Under the pieces are notes generated by a model. It worked only from the letters and a program-made list of their open reading frames with translations, was not told where the DNA came from and did not search any database. Positions 34,283 through 42,083 of a stretch of DNA of 64,000 nucleotides are shown one piece after another. The stretch lies in NCBI GenBank assembly GCA_037138335.1, contig JBAXIO010000002.1:124001-188000 (forward strand), in the 5' to 3' direction. Position numbers and translations under genes: made by a program. Position 1 is the first letter of the stretch. The number at the start of each line of letters is the position of its first letter. Source of the DNA: CAIRDP01 sp037138335. GTDB taxonomy: Bacteria > Bacteroidota > Bacteroidia > Bacteroidales > FEN-979.

Positions 34283-35287
34283 CTACTCGTCATCATCGTC
34301 GGCCGAGTTCTCCTGAACAACAGGCTTTTTCCTGGATTCTTTGGATTTATTTTTGTCGGCGGATGGCTTTGCGGCTCCCCCGAACATTGGATCACTGGCA
34401 TAGGTTTTCGTCATATCCGACGGGATCACGATGATAAAATCGGCTTTGCCCTCATTTGATTTTTCAAGATCACCCAGGTCTTCCTGTTCAACGCAGCCAA
34501 TGGTCAGGATCTTCGGGGATGTGCTTCCGCGGCGGATATACTGCTGGACCATCCATACAATGCCTTCATGGTTTTCGCTGTGATATGACCCGTTGAAATG
34601 CAGGAATATGGTACTGTCGATCAGGAAATTTTTTAAAAGGAAATGAGCCATTGTAGCGTCTTTCATCGCCTGTGCCTTAGCAATGTTGTCACCCATATGG
34701 GGCGCACCCTGCATAGCTGCACTGATGTTTTTATAACAACTCAGTGATGAATCGTACGGGATTGGCAGGGGGGCGATCAAACCACGTTCATTGGCCATGA
34801 TATTGTTAAAACCATCAAAGCCTTTCAGGTTAACAAGCGCGGCAAACCTTCTTGGGATGCTTGTTGCAATGAACCTGATCCCGTTATCCCTTGCGAATTC
34901 TACCAGGGGGGAGTAATCGGTCTTGTAATTCTGCCACAATTTAGCCTCCGCATCAAAATCTTTTTTACGGATGATCTGTCTTGTGACATATTCATTCAGG
35001 AGCAACTGGTTGTCGGCTTCAAACATTTCGGCTCCCAGCACAAGGGTTTTCCCTTTCACATCCGACAGGTCTTTTGCCAGCTGGAGTTCCAGCCAGTGAC
35101 AAATGGGGTTGTCATGCATTTCTCCGAAAAAAATAATATCCGAAGAACTTGCGGTTTTAATAACATCTGAATAATCAGATTGTTTCCCTTTAGAAGTAAA
35201 AACTTTATAAGCAGGTTTATCTGAACGGAATCCCGTTGATAAATATCCTGCAAGAATTATGCAGATAACTGTTAATGATCTTTTCAT
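34283..35287 (-). CDS. ChaN-like putative haem/iron-uptake-associated protein
   Basis: An exported protein of 334 residues with a hydrophobic N-terminal segment (residues about 3-20). The motif FFGEMHDNPICHWLELQLAKDL, then LGAEMFEAD, is the EreA/ChaN-like fold signature; ChaN of Campylobacter binds haem. A later conserved FNGSYHSENHEGI is present. The last 30 residues are Lys- and Asp-rich low complexity (ending DDDDE). It starts 17 bases after the S41 protease gene and is probably co-transcribed. Haem binding is family knowledge, not shown here. Confidence 0.82.
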   Translation of the reverse strand: MKRSLTVICIILAGYLSTGFRSDKPAYKVFTSKGKQSDYSDVIKTASSSDIIFFGEMHDNPICHWLELQLAKDLSDVKGKTLVLGAEMFEADNQLLLNEYVTRQIIRKKDFDAEAKLWQNYKTDYSPLVEFARDNGIRFIATSIPRRFAALVNLKGFDGFNNIMANERGLIAPLPIPYDSSLSCYKNISAAMQGAPHMGDNIAKAQAMKDATMAHFLLKNFLIDSTIFLHFNGSYHSENHEGIVWMVQQYIRRGSTSPKILTIGCVEQEDLGDLEKSNEGKADFIIVIPSDMTKTYASDPMFGGAAKPSADKNKSKESRKKPVVQENSADDDDE

Positions 35288-35304
35288 ATGTTTAACTGAA
35301 TTAT

Positions 35305-37044
35305 TTATTGGCCGTCGGCCGGATGTAATTCTTCCTCAACTGAACCGGGTAAACTGTTATCAGGCTGGGAGTATTTCCCTGCAAGTATCCCTGCATACCT
35401 GTCGGCATCGCTTAGCACTCCGATGGCTTCTTTCAGCACAGTATCGGTTTTAAGGGAACCTATGATCTTTCCTTTCTGGTAATAGTACCTGGCGAGGATG
35501 TCCATTTTAAGGAGTTCATGAACCTGGTCGCTGTATTTGTTCAGGTCTTCCTTTTTATCATTATCCATGCTGGTTTGAAGAAGATCAAGTTCCCCTTTAA
35601 TGGCATCGTAATACTTCTCTTTTTCAGCTTCTTTTCTTAGTTTCTCCAGGGCAAGTTCGCTCCGGGTGGTATACTTGTAGTCCTTGTCCTTCAGGAAGTT
35701 CAGGAAGTCGTTATATATGCTGTCGGTGATCTCGAACTGGTCGGCAGGAAGAATTCCGGGATGCGAACGTTCGAACCTTGTTCCATAGTCGAAGATGAGG
35801 AATTTGTTATAAAGGGCCAGGGCGATGTTGCTGATTTTACGCTCACTGGTTTTCACATCCGGGCTGATTCCGCCCCCGTCGTAAACTTTACGGCCATGCT
35901 TTGTTTTGAACTCGCGTATCAGTGAATCGGGTATTTTATCGAAAGCGCCCTGTTTGTTTTTATGGGAATAGTCGATGGCTTGGATACAACGCCCGCTGGG
36001 GATATAGTACTTCGCCACGGTAATCTTCATCTGGGCATTGAAACTAAGGGGCACAACATTCTGCACCAGGCCCTTGCCGAATGTACGCTGACCCAGCACA
36101 ACGCCGCGGTCAAGGTCCTGTATCGACCCTGCGAGGATTTCAGAAGCCGAGGCGCTCTGGTTGTCGACCAGGATGACTATAGGTATCTCTGTGTCAACGG
36201 GGGTCGAAGAGGTATAATGCACCTGGTTTTTGTCGGCTTTTTGTCCTTTGGTGGAAACTATCTCCTGGCCCTTTTCGACGAACAGGTTGGCGATGTCGAC
36301 GGCCTCGTTCAGCAAACCACCCCCGTTCCCGCGGATGTCGATGATAAGACCTTTCAGGGTATTGTTTTCCTTGAGTTTCATGAAGGCCTGGCGGAATTCC
36401 TTTGATGCATTCTGGGTGAAGCCCGTGAGTTTGATATAGGCTATGCCGTCGGAAAGTATACCGGCATAAGGGACATTATCAATTTTAATGTTTTCACGGA
36501 TGATGTTTTTAGTCAGGGTGTCGGCGGGGGATTTGCGCTCTATAACCAGGTTCACCTGTGTGCCGGCCTGTCCTTTGAGTACTGCGCTTACATCATCGTA
36601 TGTCTTATTGACCGCGGCCTGTCCGTTGATCCTGATAATTTTGTCGCCTGCCTTAAGGTCGGATTTCTGGGCCGGGGATCCCTCGTAAGGCTCGGAAATA
36701 ACAACGTATTTGCCCTGCTGGTGGATCAGGGCTCCGATGCCTCCGTACTGGCCAGTGGTGATAAACCGGTAATCTTCAACCTGGTTCTCGGGGATGAAAT
36801 TTGTATACGGGTCAAGGGATTCAAGCATTGCATCGATGCCGGTCTGGGTAAGCTGGCCCGGGTTGATCACATCGACGTAATCGGTACTTAGTTCTTTCAT
36901 CATACTGGAATAAATATCCAGGTTCTTTAAAAGTTCGAAACCGATTTGTGTATTGTTATCCTTTTTTGCTCCCTTATCCTGGGCATCAACAGAAAAAGAA
37001 ATTCCCAGTAATATTATGAAAAGGATGATTCTCGATTTTATCAT
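35305..37044 (-). CDS. S41-family C-terminal processing protease
   Basis: An exported serine protease of 579 residues with a signal peptide ending near VDAQ. A PDZ domain lies at about 75-165 (YEGSPAQKSDLKAGDKIIRI). The catalytic domain has DIRGNGGGLLNEAV, the catalytic Ser region DNQSASASEI, and the Lys in GQRTFGKGLVQ, the Ser-Lys dyad of CtpA-type enzymes. The frame opens at 37095, inside a heptad repeat; MIKSRIILF at 37044 is the true start because it begins the signal peptide. It follows yidD after 75 bases. Confidence 0.93.
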   Translation of the reverse strand: MIKSRIILFIILLGISFSVDAQDKGAKKDNNTQIGFELLKNLDIYSSMMKELSTDYVDVINPGQLTQTGIDAMLESLDPYTNFIPENQVEDYRFITTGQYGGIGALIHQQGKYVVISEPYEGSPAQKSDLKAGDKIIRINGQAAVNKTYDDVSAVLKGQAGTQVNLVIERKSPADTLTKNIIRENIKIDNVPYAGILSDGIAYIKLTGFTQNASKEFRQAFMKLKENNTLKGLIIDIRGNGGGLLNEAVDIANLFVEKGQEIVSTKGQKADKNQVHYTSSTPVDTEIPIVILVDNQSASASEILAGSIQDLDRGVVLGQRTFGKGLVQNVVPLSFNAQMKITVAKYYIPSGRCIQAIDYSHKNKQGAFDKIPDSLIREFKTKHGRKVYDGGGISPDVKTSERKISNIALALYNKFLIFDYGTRFERSHPGILPADQFEITDSIYNDFLNFLKDKDYKYTTRSELALEKLRKEAEKEKYYDAIKGELDLLQTSMDNDKKEDLNKYSDQVHELLKMDILARYYYQKGKIIGSLKTDTVLKEAIGVLSDADRYAGILAGKYSQPDNSLPGSVEEELHPADGQ

Positions 37045-37078
37045 ATTCAGCTTTTCTTTTCTCTTAATGCTTTCTTTA

Positions 37079-37106
37079 CACTGATCACCATTCACTGATC
37101 ACCGTT
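37079..37106 (-). repeat. GTGANNN heptads upstream of the S41 protease gene
   Basis: Four seven-base units, on the minus strand AACGGTG, ATCAGTG, AATGGTG and ATCAGTG, that is GTGATCA, GTGAATG and GTGATCA in phase. GTGATCA is shared with the array at 33791. Confidence 0.65.
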
Positions 37107-37119
37107 GACGGCTCCCGGT

Positions 37120-37341
37120 CTAAGGTACCGGGTCATACCCCTGCCCGCCCCAGGGATGGCATCGTCCCAAACGCCTCAATGTCATCCACCCTCCCCTGAA
37201 CGGACCGTGTTTGCGTATAGCCTCCATCCCGTATTCGGAACAACTTGGCGTAAAACGGCAGGAAGGCATAAGGTAGGGTGAAACAGCTCCCTGGTAGAAC
37301 CTTATAAGAAGGATGAAAAAACAACTAAGAACCTGTTTCAC
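37120..37341 (-). CDS. yidD: Membrane protein insertion efficiency factor YidD
   Basis: A 73-residue member of the YidD family, which assists YidC-dependent membrane protein insertion. Diagnostic residues are FYQGAVSPYLMPSCRFTPSCSEYGMEAI and HPWGGQGYDPVP; the first is read over 37220-37310. An amphipathic N-terminal helix (residues 1-16) precedes it. It overlaps the 3' end of rnpA by 17 bases, the usual arrangement. Confidence 0.95.
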   Translation of the reverse strand: MKQVLSCFFILLIRFYQGAVSPYLMPSCRFTPSCSEYGMEAIRKHGPFRGGWMTLRRLGRCHPWGGQGYDPVP

Positions 37342-37714
37342 TCTCTTCTTTTAAACGGCGTAAAAGTAAGATTATTTTATCTTGTATTGCCTTATAGCTC
37401 AGGATTTCTTTCGATGTATAGGTTATGCAAAAACCGAGGCTTGAAATGCCTGAAGGACCTTCGCCGCAGAGGGCTGATTTGTTCAGCCGGTAAGCTTCCC
37501 TGATTCGACGCTTCAACAGGTTGCGATCTGTAGATCTCCTGTGGATTGCTTTAGGGACGCTGATCAGGATCCGGTTGTAAGGCCCCGGCTGAGCATCTGT
37601 TTTCATCCATGTGACCTTTAAAGGATGCATTGTAAAGGTATGGCCGGTTGAAAACAGGGCCCTGATTAACCTGAACCCATGGAGCCGTTCGTTTTTTGAA
37701 AATGTAAGAGGCAT
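37325..37714 (-). CDS. rnpA: Ribonuclease P protein component
   Basis: The protein subunit of RNase P, which helps the RNA subunit trim tRNA 5' leaders. It is 129 residues. The signature RNLLKRRIREAYR lies at about 64-76, preceded by ISVPKAIHRRSTDR. In many bacteria rnpA follows rpmH; here it follows hemD after a 50-base gap and no rpmH is present, which is the common Bacteroidota order. Confidence 0.94.
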   Translation of the reverse strand: MPLTFSKNERLHGFRLIRALFSTGHTFTMHPLKVTWMKTDAQPGPYNRILISVPKAIHRRSTDRNLLKRRIREAYRLNKSALCGEGPSGISSLGFCITYTSKEILSYKAIQDKIILLLRRLKEESETGS

Positions 37715-37764
37715 TTAATGGTGAATTTACCCGGTTCACTTAAGCGGTGGACGCCGGCCCCGGT

Positions 37765-38523
37765 TTACTTTTTCCTGGCTTCCTTTGAGAGGAACTGTTC
37801 AATAGCGCTTGTGATGGACGGAGCTTCTTTTGTTGGGGCTTCGATGTCAAGCCTCAAACCTGAATCCTGGATAGTTTTGGCAACACTTGGGCCAAGGGCG
37901 GCAAGGACGGTATTACCCTGTTCGAAGTCGGGGTAATTCTTAAACAGCGATTTGATCCCCGAAGGGCTGAAGAAAACCAGCATGTCGAATTTGGTGATGT
38001 CGGTGTCGGACATATCACGGGCCAGGGTACGGTATATAATGGCCTTTTTATAAACTACTTTACTGTCTTCAAGCATTTTCGGCACATCCTGCTTATGCAC
38101 GTCTGAGCATGGAAGGAGGAATTTCTCGTTTTTATGCTTTTTTATCAGGTCCACAAATAATGAAAAATTTTCCTTGCTGTGGAATATCTTTCTCTTCCTG
38201 AACTGAACATATTTCTGAAGGTAATAAGCTGTTGATTCTGAAATACTGAAATACTTCATGGTTTCGGGAACCTCAACCCTCATTTCCTTGCAGATCCTGA
38301 AAAAATGGTCGACGGCATTTTTTGAAGTGAAAATTATAGCCGTGTAATCAAGTATATTGATCCTGTCTTTCCTGAATTCTTTTGCCGGTACACCTTCAAT
38401 CCTTATTAATTGCCGGAAAGTGAAGTTGACACAGAATTTACGGCCGATCTCTGCATACGGAGATTTTTCAAAATCGGTCGGCTGGGGCTGAGAAACAAGG
38501 ATATTCCTGATCTTCAATTTCAA
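37765..38523 (-). CDS. hemD: Uroporphyrinogen-III synthase
   Basis: Cyclises hydroxymethylbilane to uroporphyrinogen III in tetrapyrrole synthesis. The family is poorly conserved, but the 252 residues show the usual two-lobed pattern: an early ILVSQPQP, IIFTSKNAVDHFF in the first lobe, and LVFFSPSGIKSLF then AALGPSVAKTI in the second. Gene order DUF4271-hemD-rnpA-yidD-protease supports the call. The C-terminus is Lys-rich. Confidence 0.88.
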   Translation of the reverse strand: MKLKIRNILVSQPQPTDFEKSPYAEIGRKFCVNFTFRQLIRIEGVPAKEFRKDRINILDYTAIIFTSKNAVDHFFRICKEMRVEVPETMKYFSISESTAYYLQKYVQFRKRKIFHSKENFSLFVDLIKKHKNEKFLLPCSDVHKQDVPKMLEDSKVVYKKAIIYRTLARDMSDTDITKFDMLVFFSPSGIKSLFKNYPDFEQGNTVLAALGPSVAKTIQDSGLRLDIEAPTKEAPSITSAIEQFLSKEARKK

Positions 38524-38552
38524 TGGTGTATTTAGTCAGACAATCAATGAAA

Positions 38553-39341
38553 TCAAAAGCCCTTATTGAACAGGTAAAGCCCTTTCAGGATTACCAGCAG
38601 GGGCAGGATTTCGAGGCTGCAAAGATACACAAATAAAAATAAATAGGAAAATTTCTTAAGTGAAATTCCTATAAAAAAACCTCGCATCACCCTAAAAAAA
38701 CTCATTAATCCAATGATAACCAATGTAATATATAGCAGAATGTTTGATTGCAGGAACAGGACCAGGATCAGGAGTGGAAGCAGGATAAGACCGGTAATAA
38801 AGGAAAAGGAAAGAAGGTTTTGAAGATAGACATGGGTCGTAGGCATTGTTTTAAATACAATACCAAGAAAGCGGATGGCTGAAATTTTAATCGACCAGAA
38901 AACAATGAACCCGGCAGTGCAAGCGAGAAAAACCTGGTACTCGGGGAAACGGGAAATGATATCCGGAAGCCATTCTTTAATAGTAAGTACCAGAAAGAAG
39001 CTGAAAGTGAAAATGTAAACGATCGAAAGCGCCATGCTGACCCTTTCCTTGAACAGGCTTCCTTCTTTTGTCAGGATGTTCAGGAAGCGCTGGGAGAGGG
39101 GTGCGCGATAGATTTGCCGCAGGCGTTTAAAATAAAAGAAATGGGACCAGGCGAAAATGATCAGGCAGGCGAGAAACGAGAGGATGATCCAGTCGGCAGG
39201 ATAATGCTGGTGTTCTGAATTCCTGAATGCAGTAGGGTGTAGATGGTGTGAGCTGAACAGGGAAGATCGGTAATTAAAAGACGGCCTGTCAATACTTTGC
39301 AGGGTAAAGGTTGTGTCGGTTGAATGTGTGGTGGACCTCAT
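38553..39341 (-). CDS. DUF4271 integral membrane protein
   Basis: A membrane protein of 262 residues with about seven hydrophobic segments after a polar N-terminus of roughly 45 residues. It fits the Bacteroidota-specific DUF4271 family by length, by topology and by its place directly before hemD. The frame opens at 39380, but the ATG at 39341 overlaps the stop of the upstream pseudouridine synthase gene as ATGA, so I take that start. Its function is unknown; the lasting link to hemD and rnpA suggests an envelope role. Confidence 0.8.
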   Translation of the reverse strand: MRSTTHSTDTTFTLQSIDRPSFNYRSSLFSSHHLHPTAFRNSEHQHYPADWIILSFLACLIIFAWSHFFYFKRLRQIYRAPLSQRFLNILTKEGSLFKERVSMALSIVYIFTFSFFLVLTIKEWLPDIISRFPEYQVFLACTAGFIVFWSIKISAIRFLGIVFKTMPTTHVYLQNLLSFSFITGLILLPLLILVLFLQSNILLYITLVIIGLMSFFRVMRGFFIGISLKKFSYLFLFVYLCSLEILPLLVILKGLYLFNKGF

Positions 39342-40048
39342 GTTGCTGAAGGGGTGAACAGGGCTGCAAAGTGGTTCCACAGGGTGTCGTCGGGAGTAGG
39401 AGCTACGATCACCAGCGGCTCTTTTCTTACAGGGTGGACCAGGGTGACCGACCTTGCATGGAGATGGATTGAGCCGTCGGGGTTTGACCTGGGGTAACCA
39501 TATTTAAGGTCCCCGCGGATAGGGCATCCGATATGGGAAAGCTGCGCCCTGATCTGGTGATGCCTTCCTGTGATCAGCTCAACCCCGATCAGGTAATAAT
39601 CTTTACTTTTTCCTAGCACATTGTAGTTGAGTTCGGCGAGCTGGGTATGTTTGTCGGGTTCAGGCCTGATAAAGGATTTGTTTTTGACCTCATCCCTCCA
39701 GAGATGGTTTTGAAGGTGGCCGCTCTCCTGTGGCGGCATGGTTTTAACAACGGCCCAGTAGGTTTTATGAATCGTGCCGGCCTTGAGCATTTCATTCAGG
39801 CGGCTCAGTGATTTGGAGGTCCTGGCAAAGATCACCGCCCCGCTTACGGGCCTGTCGATGCGGTGTACCACCCCCAGAAAAACCTCGCCGGGCTTGTTGT
39901 ACCTGACCTTGATATACGCCTTGATCTTTTCGCTGAGGGGCTGGTCACCTGTTTTATCCCCCTGGACTATCTCGGAAGGAAGTTTATTAACAACCAGGAG
40001 GTGATTGTCGGCATACAAAATACGGCTCTCAATACTGCTCACGTTCAT
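39338..40048 (-). CDS. RluA-family RNA pseudouridine synthase
   Basis: An RNA-modifying enzyme of 236 residues. The catalytic motif is VHRIDRPVSGAVIFA, with the conserved Asp. ITGRHHQIRAQLSHIGCPIRGD and LHARSVTLVHPV are typical of the RluA/RluC/RluD group. There is no S4 domain at the N-terminus, so it belongs to the short form. The target uridine cannot be told from sequence. Its start lies inside the 3' end of panB (20-base overlap). Confidence 0.92.
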   Translation of the reverse strand: MNVSSIESRILYADNHLLVVNKLPSEIVQGDKTGDQPLSEKIKAYIKVRYNKPGEVFLGVVHRIDRPVSGAVIFARTSKSLSRLNEMLKAGTIHKTYWAVVKTMPPQESGHLQNHLWRDEVKNKSFIRPEPDKHTQLAELNYNVLGKSKDYYLIGVELITGRHHQIRAQLSHIGCPIRGDLKYGYPRSNPDGSIHLHARSVTLVHPVRKEPLVIVAPTPDDTLWNHFAALFTPSAT

Positions 40049-40853
40049 TCGGGAAATTGAGCGATTTTATATCGTTTATGTATGAATCCACTGCTCCTTT
40101 TATTTCTTCTGAAAGGTTGTGATACCGCCTCAGGAACCTCGGCGAGAATTCCATGGTGATACCAAGCATGTCATGAAGCACAAGCACCTGTCCGTCAACT
40201 TCGGCTCCTGCCCCGATCCCGATCAGGGGGATCTTCAGCTCCCTGGCAACCTGCCCGCCGAGTTTTGCGGGGATCTTTTCCAGGACAATTGCGAAACATC
40301 CCGAGTTTTCAAGCAAATGGGCATCTTCAACGAGCTTGGCGGCTTCCGACTCATTGGTGGCCCGCACAACATAGGTGCCGAACTTATGTATCGATTGAGG
40401 GGTTAGGCCCAGGTGCCCCATCACAGGGATACCTGCCGAAAGTATCCTGTCGACCGATTCTATGATCTCCTTGCCGCCTTCCATTTTTACTGCATCGGCG
40501 CCGCTTTCCTTCATGATGCGGATAGCTGAATTGAGCGCTTCCTTGGAATTCCCCTGGTAGGTGCCAAACGGCAGGTCAACAACAACCAGGGCGCGTTTTA
40601 CGGCCCTTACCACCGACGAGGCATGGTAGATCATCTCATTGAGAGTGATAGGCAGAGTTGAAGTGTAACCTGCCATCACATTGGAAGCGGAATCCCCCAC
40701 AAGTATTATATCAATACCTGTGCTTTCCAGGATCTTGGCAAAAGAAAAATCATATGCCGTAAGCATGGCAATTTTTTCCCCCTTGGATTTCATCTCCTGT
40801 AAAACATGTGTGGTCACCTTAGTGACATTGCGAAAGGAATACGAAGCCGACAT
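40029..40853 (-). CDS. panB: 3-methyl-2-oxobutanoate hydroxymethyltransferase
   Basis: Makes ketopantoate from alpha-ketoisovalerate and methylene-tetrahydrofolate, the first pantothenate step. The 274 residues carry AMLTAYDFSFAKI, VGDSASNVMAGY, ADAVKMEGG, MGHLGLTPQS and GIGAGAEVDGQVLVLHDM. A TTG at 40874 extends the frame but lies in a TACCTTTG box; MSASYSFRNVTK at 40853 is the natural start. It is first in the run panB-rluA-DUF4271-hemD, and is unlinked to panC-panD 20 kb away. Confidence 0.96.
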   Translation of the reverse strand: MSASYSFRNVTKVTTHVLQEMKSKGEKIAMLTAYDFSFAKILESTGIDIILVGDSASNVMAGYTSTLPITLNEMIYHASSVVRAVKRALVVVDLPFGTYQGNSKEALNSAIRIMKESGADAVKMEGGKEIIESVDRILSAGIPVMGHLGLTPQSIHKFGTYVVRATNESEAAKLVEDAHLLENSGCFAIVLEKIPAKLGGQVARELKIPLIGIGAGAEVDGQVLVLHDMLGITMEFSPRFLRRYHNLSEEIKGAVDSYINDIKSLNFPNEREQY

Positions 40854-40871
40854 AAGCTCAGAATTTGAACG

Positions 40872-40879
40872 CAAAGGTA
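40872..40879 (-). promoter_or_regulatory. TACCTTTG -7 box for panB
   Basis: A minus-strand TAnnTTTG match 18 bases before the panB ATG. A -33 element is not obvious. Confidence 0.5.
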
Positions 40880-40938
40880 TTACAATAAAATTTGTTTCCG
40901 ACTGAATCGTTTATTTCAAATAATTCATGCTTTATAAT

Positions 40939-40946
40939 TATATTTG
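40939..40946 (+). promoter_or_regulatory. TATATTTG -7 box for the lipoprotein gene at 40.97 kb
   Basis: A plus-strand TAnnTTTG match 26 bases before the ATG at 40973. It argues against the upstream in-frame starts at 40892 and 40955. Confidence 0.5.
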
Positions 40947-40972
40947 CAAAACCAATGTCATCCTGCCAATTC

Positions 40973-41965
40973 ATGAAAAAATACTATTCTCTGCTGATTC
41001 TTGCCTGCGCACTGCTCATGCTGGGTTCCTGCAAAAAGACCCTGGTTGTGAATGCCGACTGGAAAGATGTTACCATTGTATACGGCCTTCTTGACCAGAC
41101 TGAATCCGTTCATTATGTAAAAATCACCAAAGCCTACCTTGGCCCGGGGGATGCCATTAAATTTGCACAAATCCCCGATTCAAGCGAATATTCCCACCCG
41201 CTTAAGGCGACTATGGAGGAACTGAACGGCTCAACCCTCCTTCGCACGATTACCCTTCATGATACCCTGATCCAAAACAAGGACAGCGGTGTCTTCTATT
41301 TCCCTGTTCAGCATATGTTTTGCACTTATGCCCAGCTATCACCTGATCTTACATATCATCTTATCGTAAAAGACAGCGTTACGAATAAAGTGATTGAAGG
41401 CACTGCCACCCTGGTCAGTGATTTCGATATAGAACGACCCACTATTTTCACCCGGGCTACTACCTTCCAGTCGGGTAAAAGCTCCGAAGTGAAATGGATC
41501 TCGGCCAAATCGGGGAAACGTTACCAGGTTAATCTAAGGATACGCTATGCAGAAGCTACCATAGGGGTCCCTAATTCAACAGTTATTAAAAGCCTTGACT
41601 GGCTTGCACTTACCGATATCAAGTCGCTCTCTGAAAAAGGCGGGCAAACCATGGACTATTTTATCAACGGGGATGCATTCTATATTTTTATGGGATCACA
41701 TATCCCGGTTGACCCAACGGTTACACGGGCCCTGAGGGATTGTGATTATATTTTCACTGTTGGTTCGGAAGACCTGAGCACGTATATGGATGTAACCGCA
41801 CCCTCCAATACCATCATCCAGGAGAGACCTGCTTTCTCAGATATTGTCAACGGCATCGGACTGTTTACTGCCCGGGTTGTAAAATCAGTAGACACCCTGC
41901 GGTTCAGTACCTTTACCCTCGACGAGATCAAAACAAACCAGTATACCAAAGACCTGGGTTTCTAA
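40973..41965 (+). CDS. Predicted lipoprotein, possibly DUF4249-like
   Basis: A protein of 330 residues with a lipoprotein signal: lipobox cysteine at residue 20 (LMLGSC). The mature part is beta-rich, beginning NADWKDVTIVYGLLDQTESVHYVKITKAYLG, of which the first 20 residues resemble the start of Bacteroidota DUF4249-type lipoproteins; this is a weak assignment. A longer reading frame starts at 40892, but the promoter box at 40939 and the signal peptide favour 40973. It stands alone between panB (divergent) and dnaK. Its function is unknown. Confidence 0.75.
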   Translation: MKKYYSLLILACALLMLGSCKKTLVVNADWKDVTIVYGLLDQTESVHYVKITKAYLGPGDAIKFAQIPDSSEYSHPLKATMEELNGSTLLRTITLHDTLIQNKDSGVFYFPVQHMFCTYAQLSPDLTYHLIVKDSVTNKVIEGTATLVSDFDIERPTIFTRATTFQSGKSSEVKWISAKSGKRYQVNLRIRYAEATIGVPNSTVIKSLDWLALTDIKSLSEKGGQTMDYFINGDAFYIFMGSHIPVDPTVTRALRDCDYIFTVGSEDLSTYMDVTAPSNTIIQERPAFSDIVNGIGLFTARVVKSVDTLRFSTFTLDEIKTNQYTKDLGF

Positions 41966-41987
41966 TCTTCCTTTCACATTTTCTGTC

Positions 41988-42034
41988 TTTTTGTCATTTT
42001 TTGTCAGGGATTTTTCTTTTGGCACAATGATTGA
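41988..42034 (+). promoter_or_regulatory. dnaK upstream region: TTTTTGTCA repeats and sigma-54-like element
   Basis: TTTTTGTCA at 41988-41996 is repeated directly as TTTTTTGTCA at 41997-42006. Then TGGCACAATGATTGA (42020-42034) resembles a sigma-54 site, with the -24 GG at 42021 and GA instead of the invariant GC at -12. Further on, AAGGAG at 42068-42073 is a strong Shine-Dalgarno site ten bases before the dnaK ATG, unusual for this window. Confidence 0.4.
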
Positions 42035-42083
42035 CATTTAAGACGTACTTCTCAAAATATACTTAGAAAGGAGATAATTTAAT

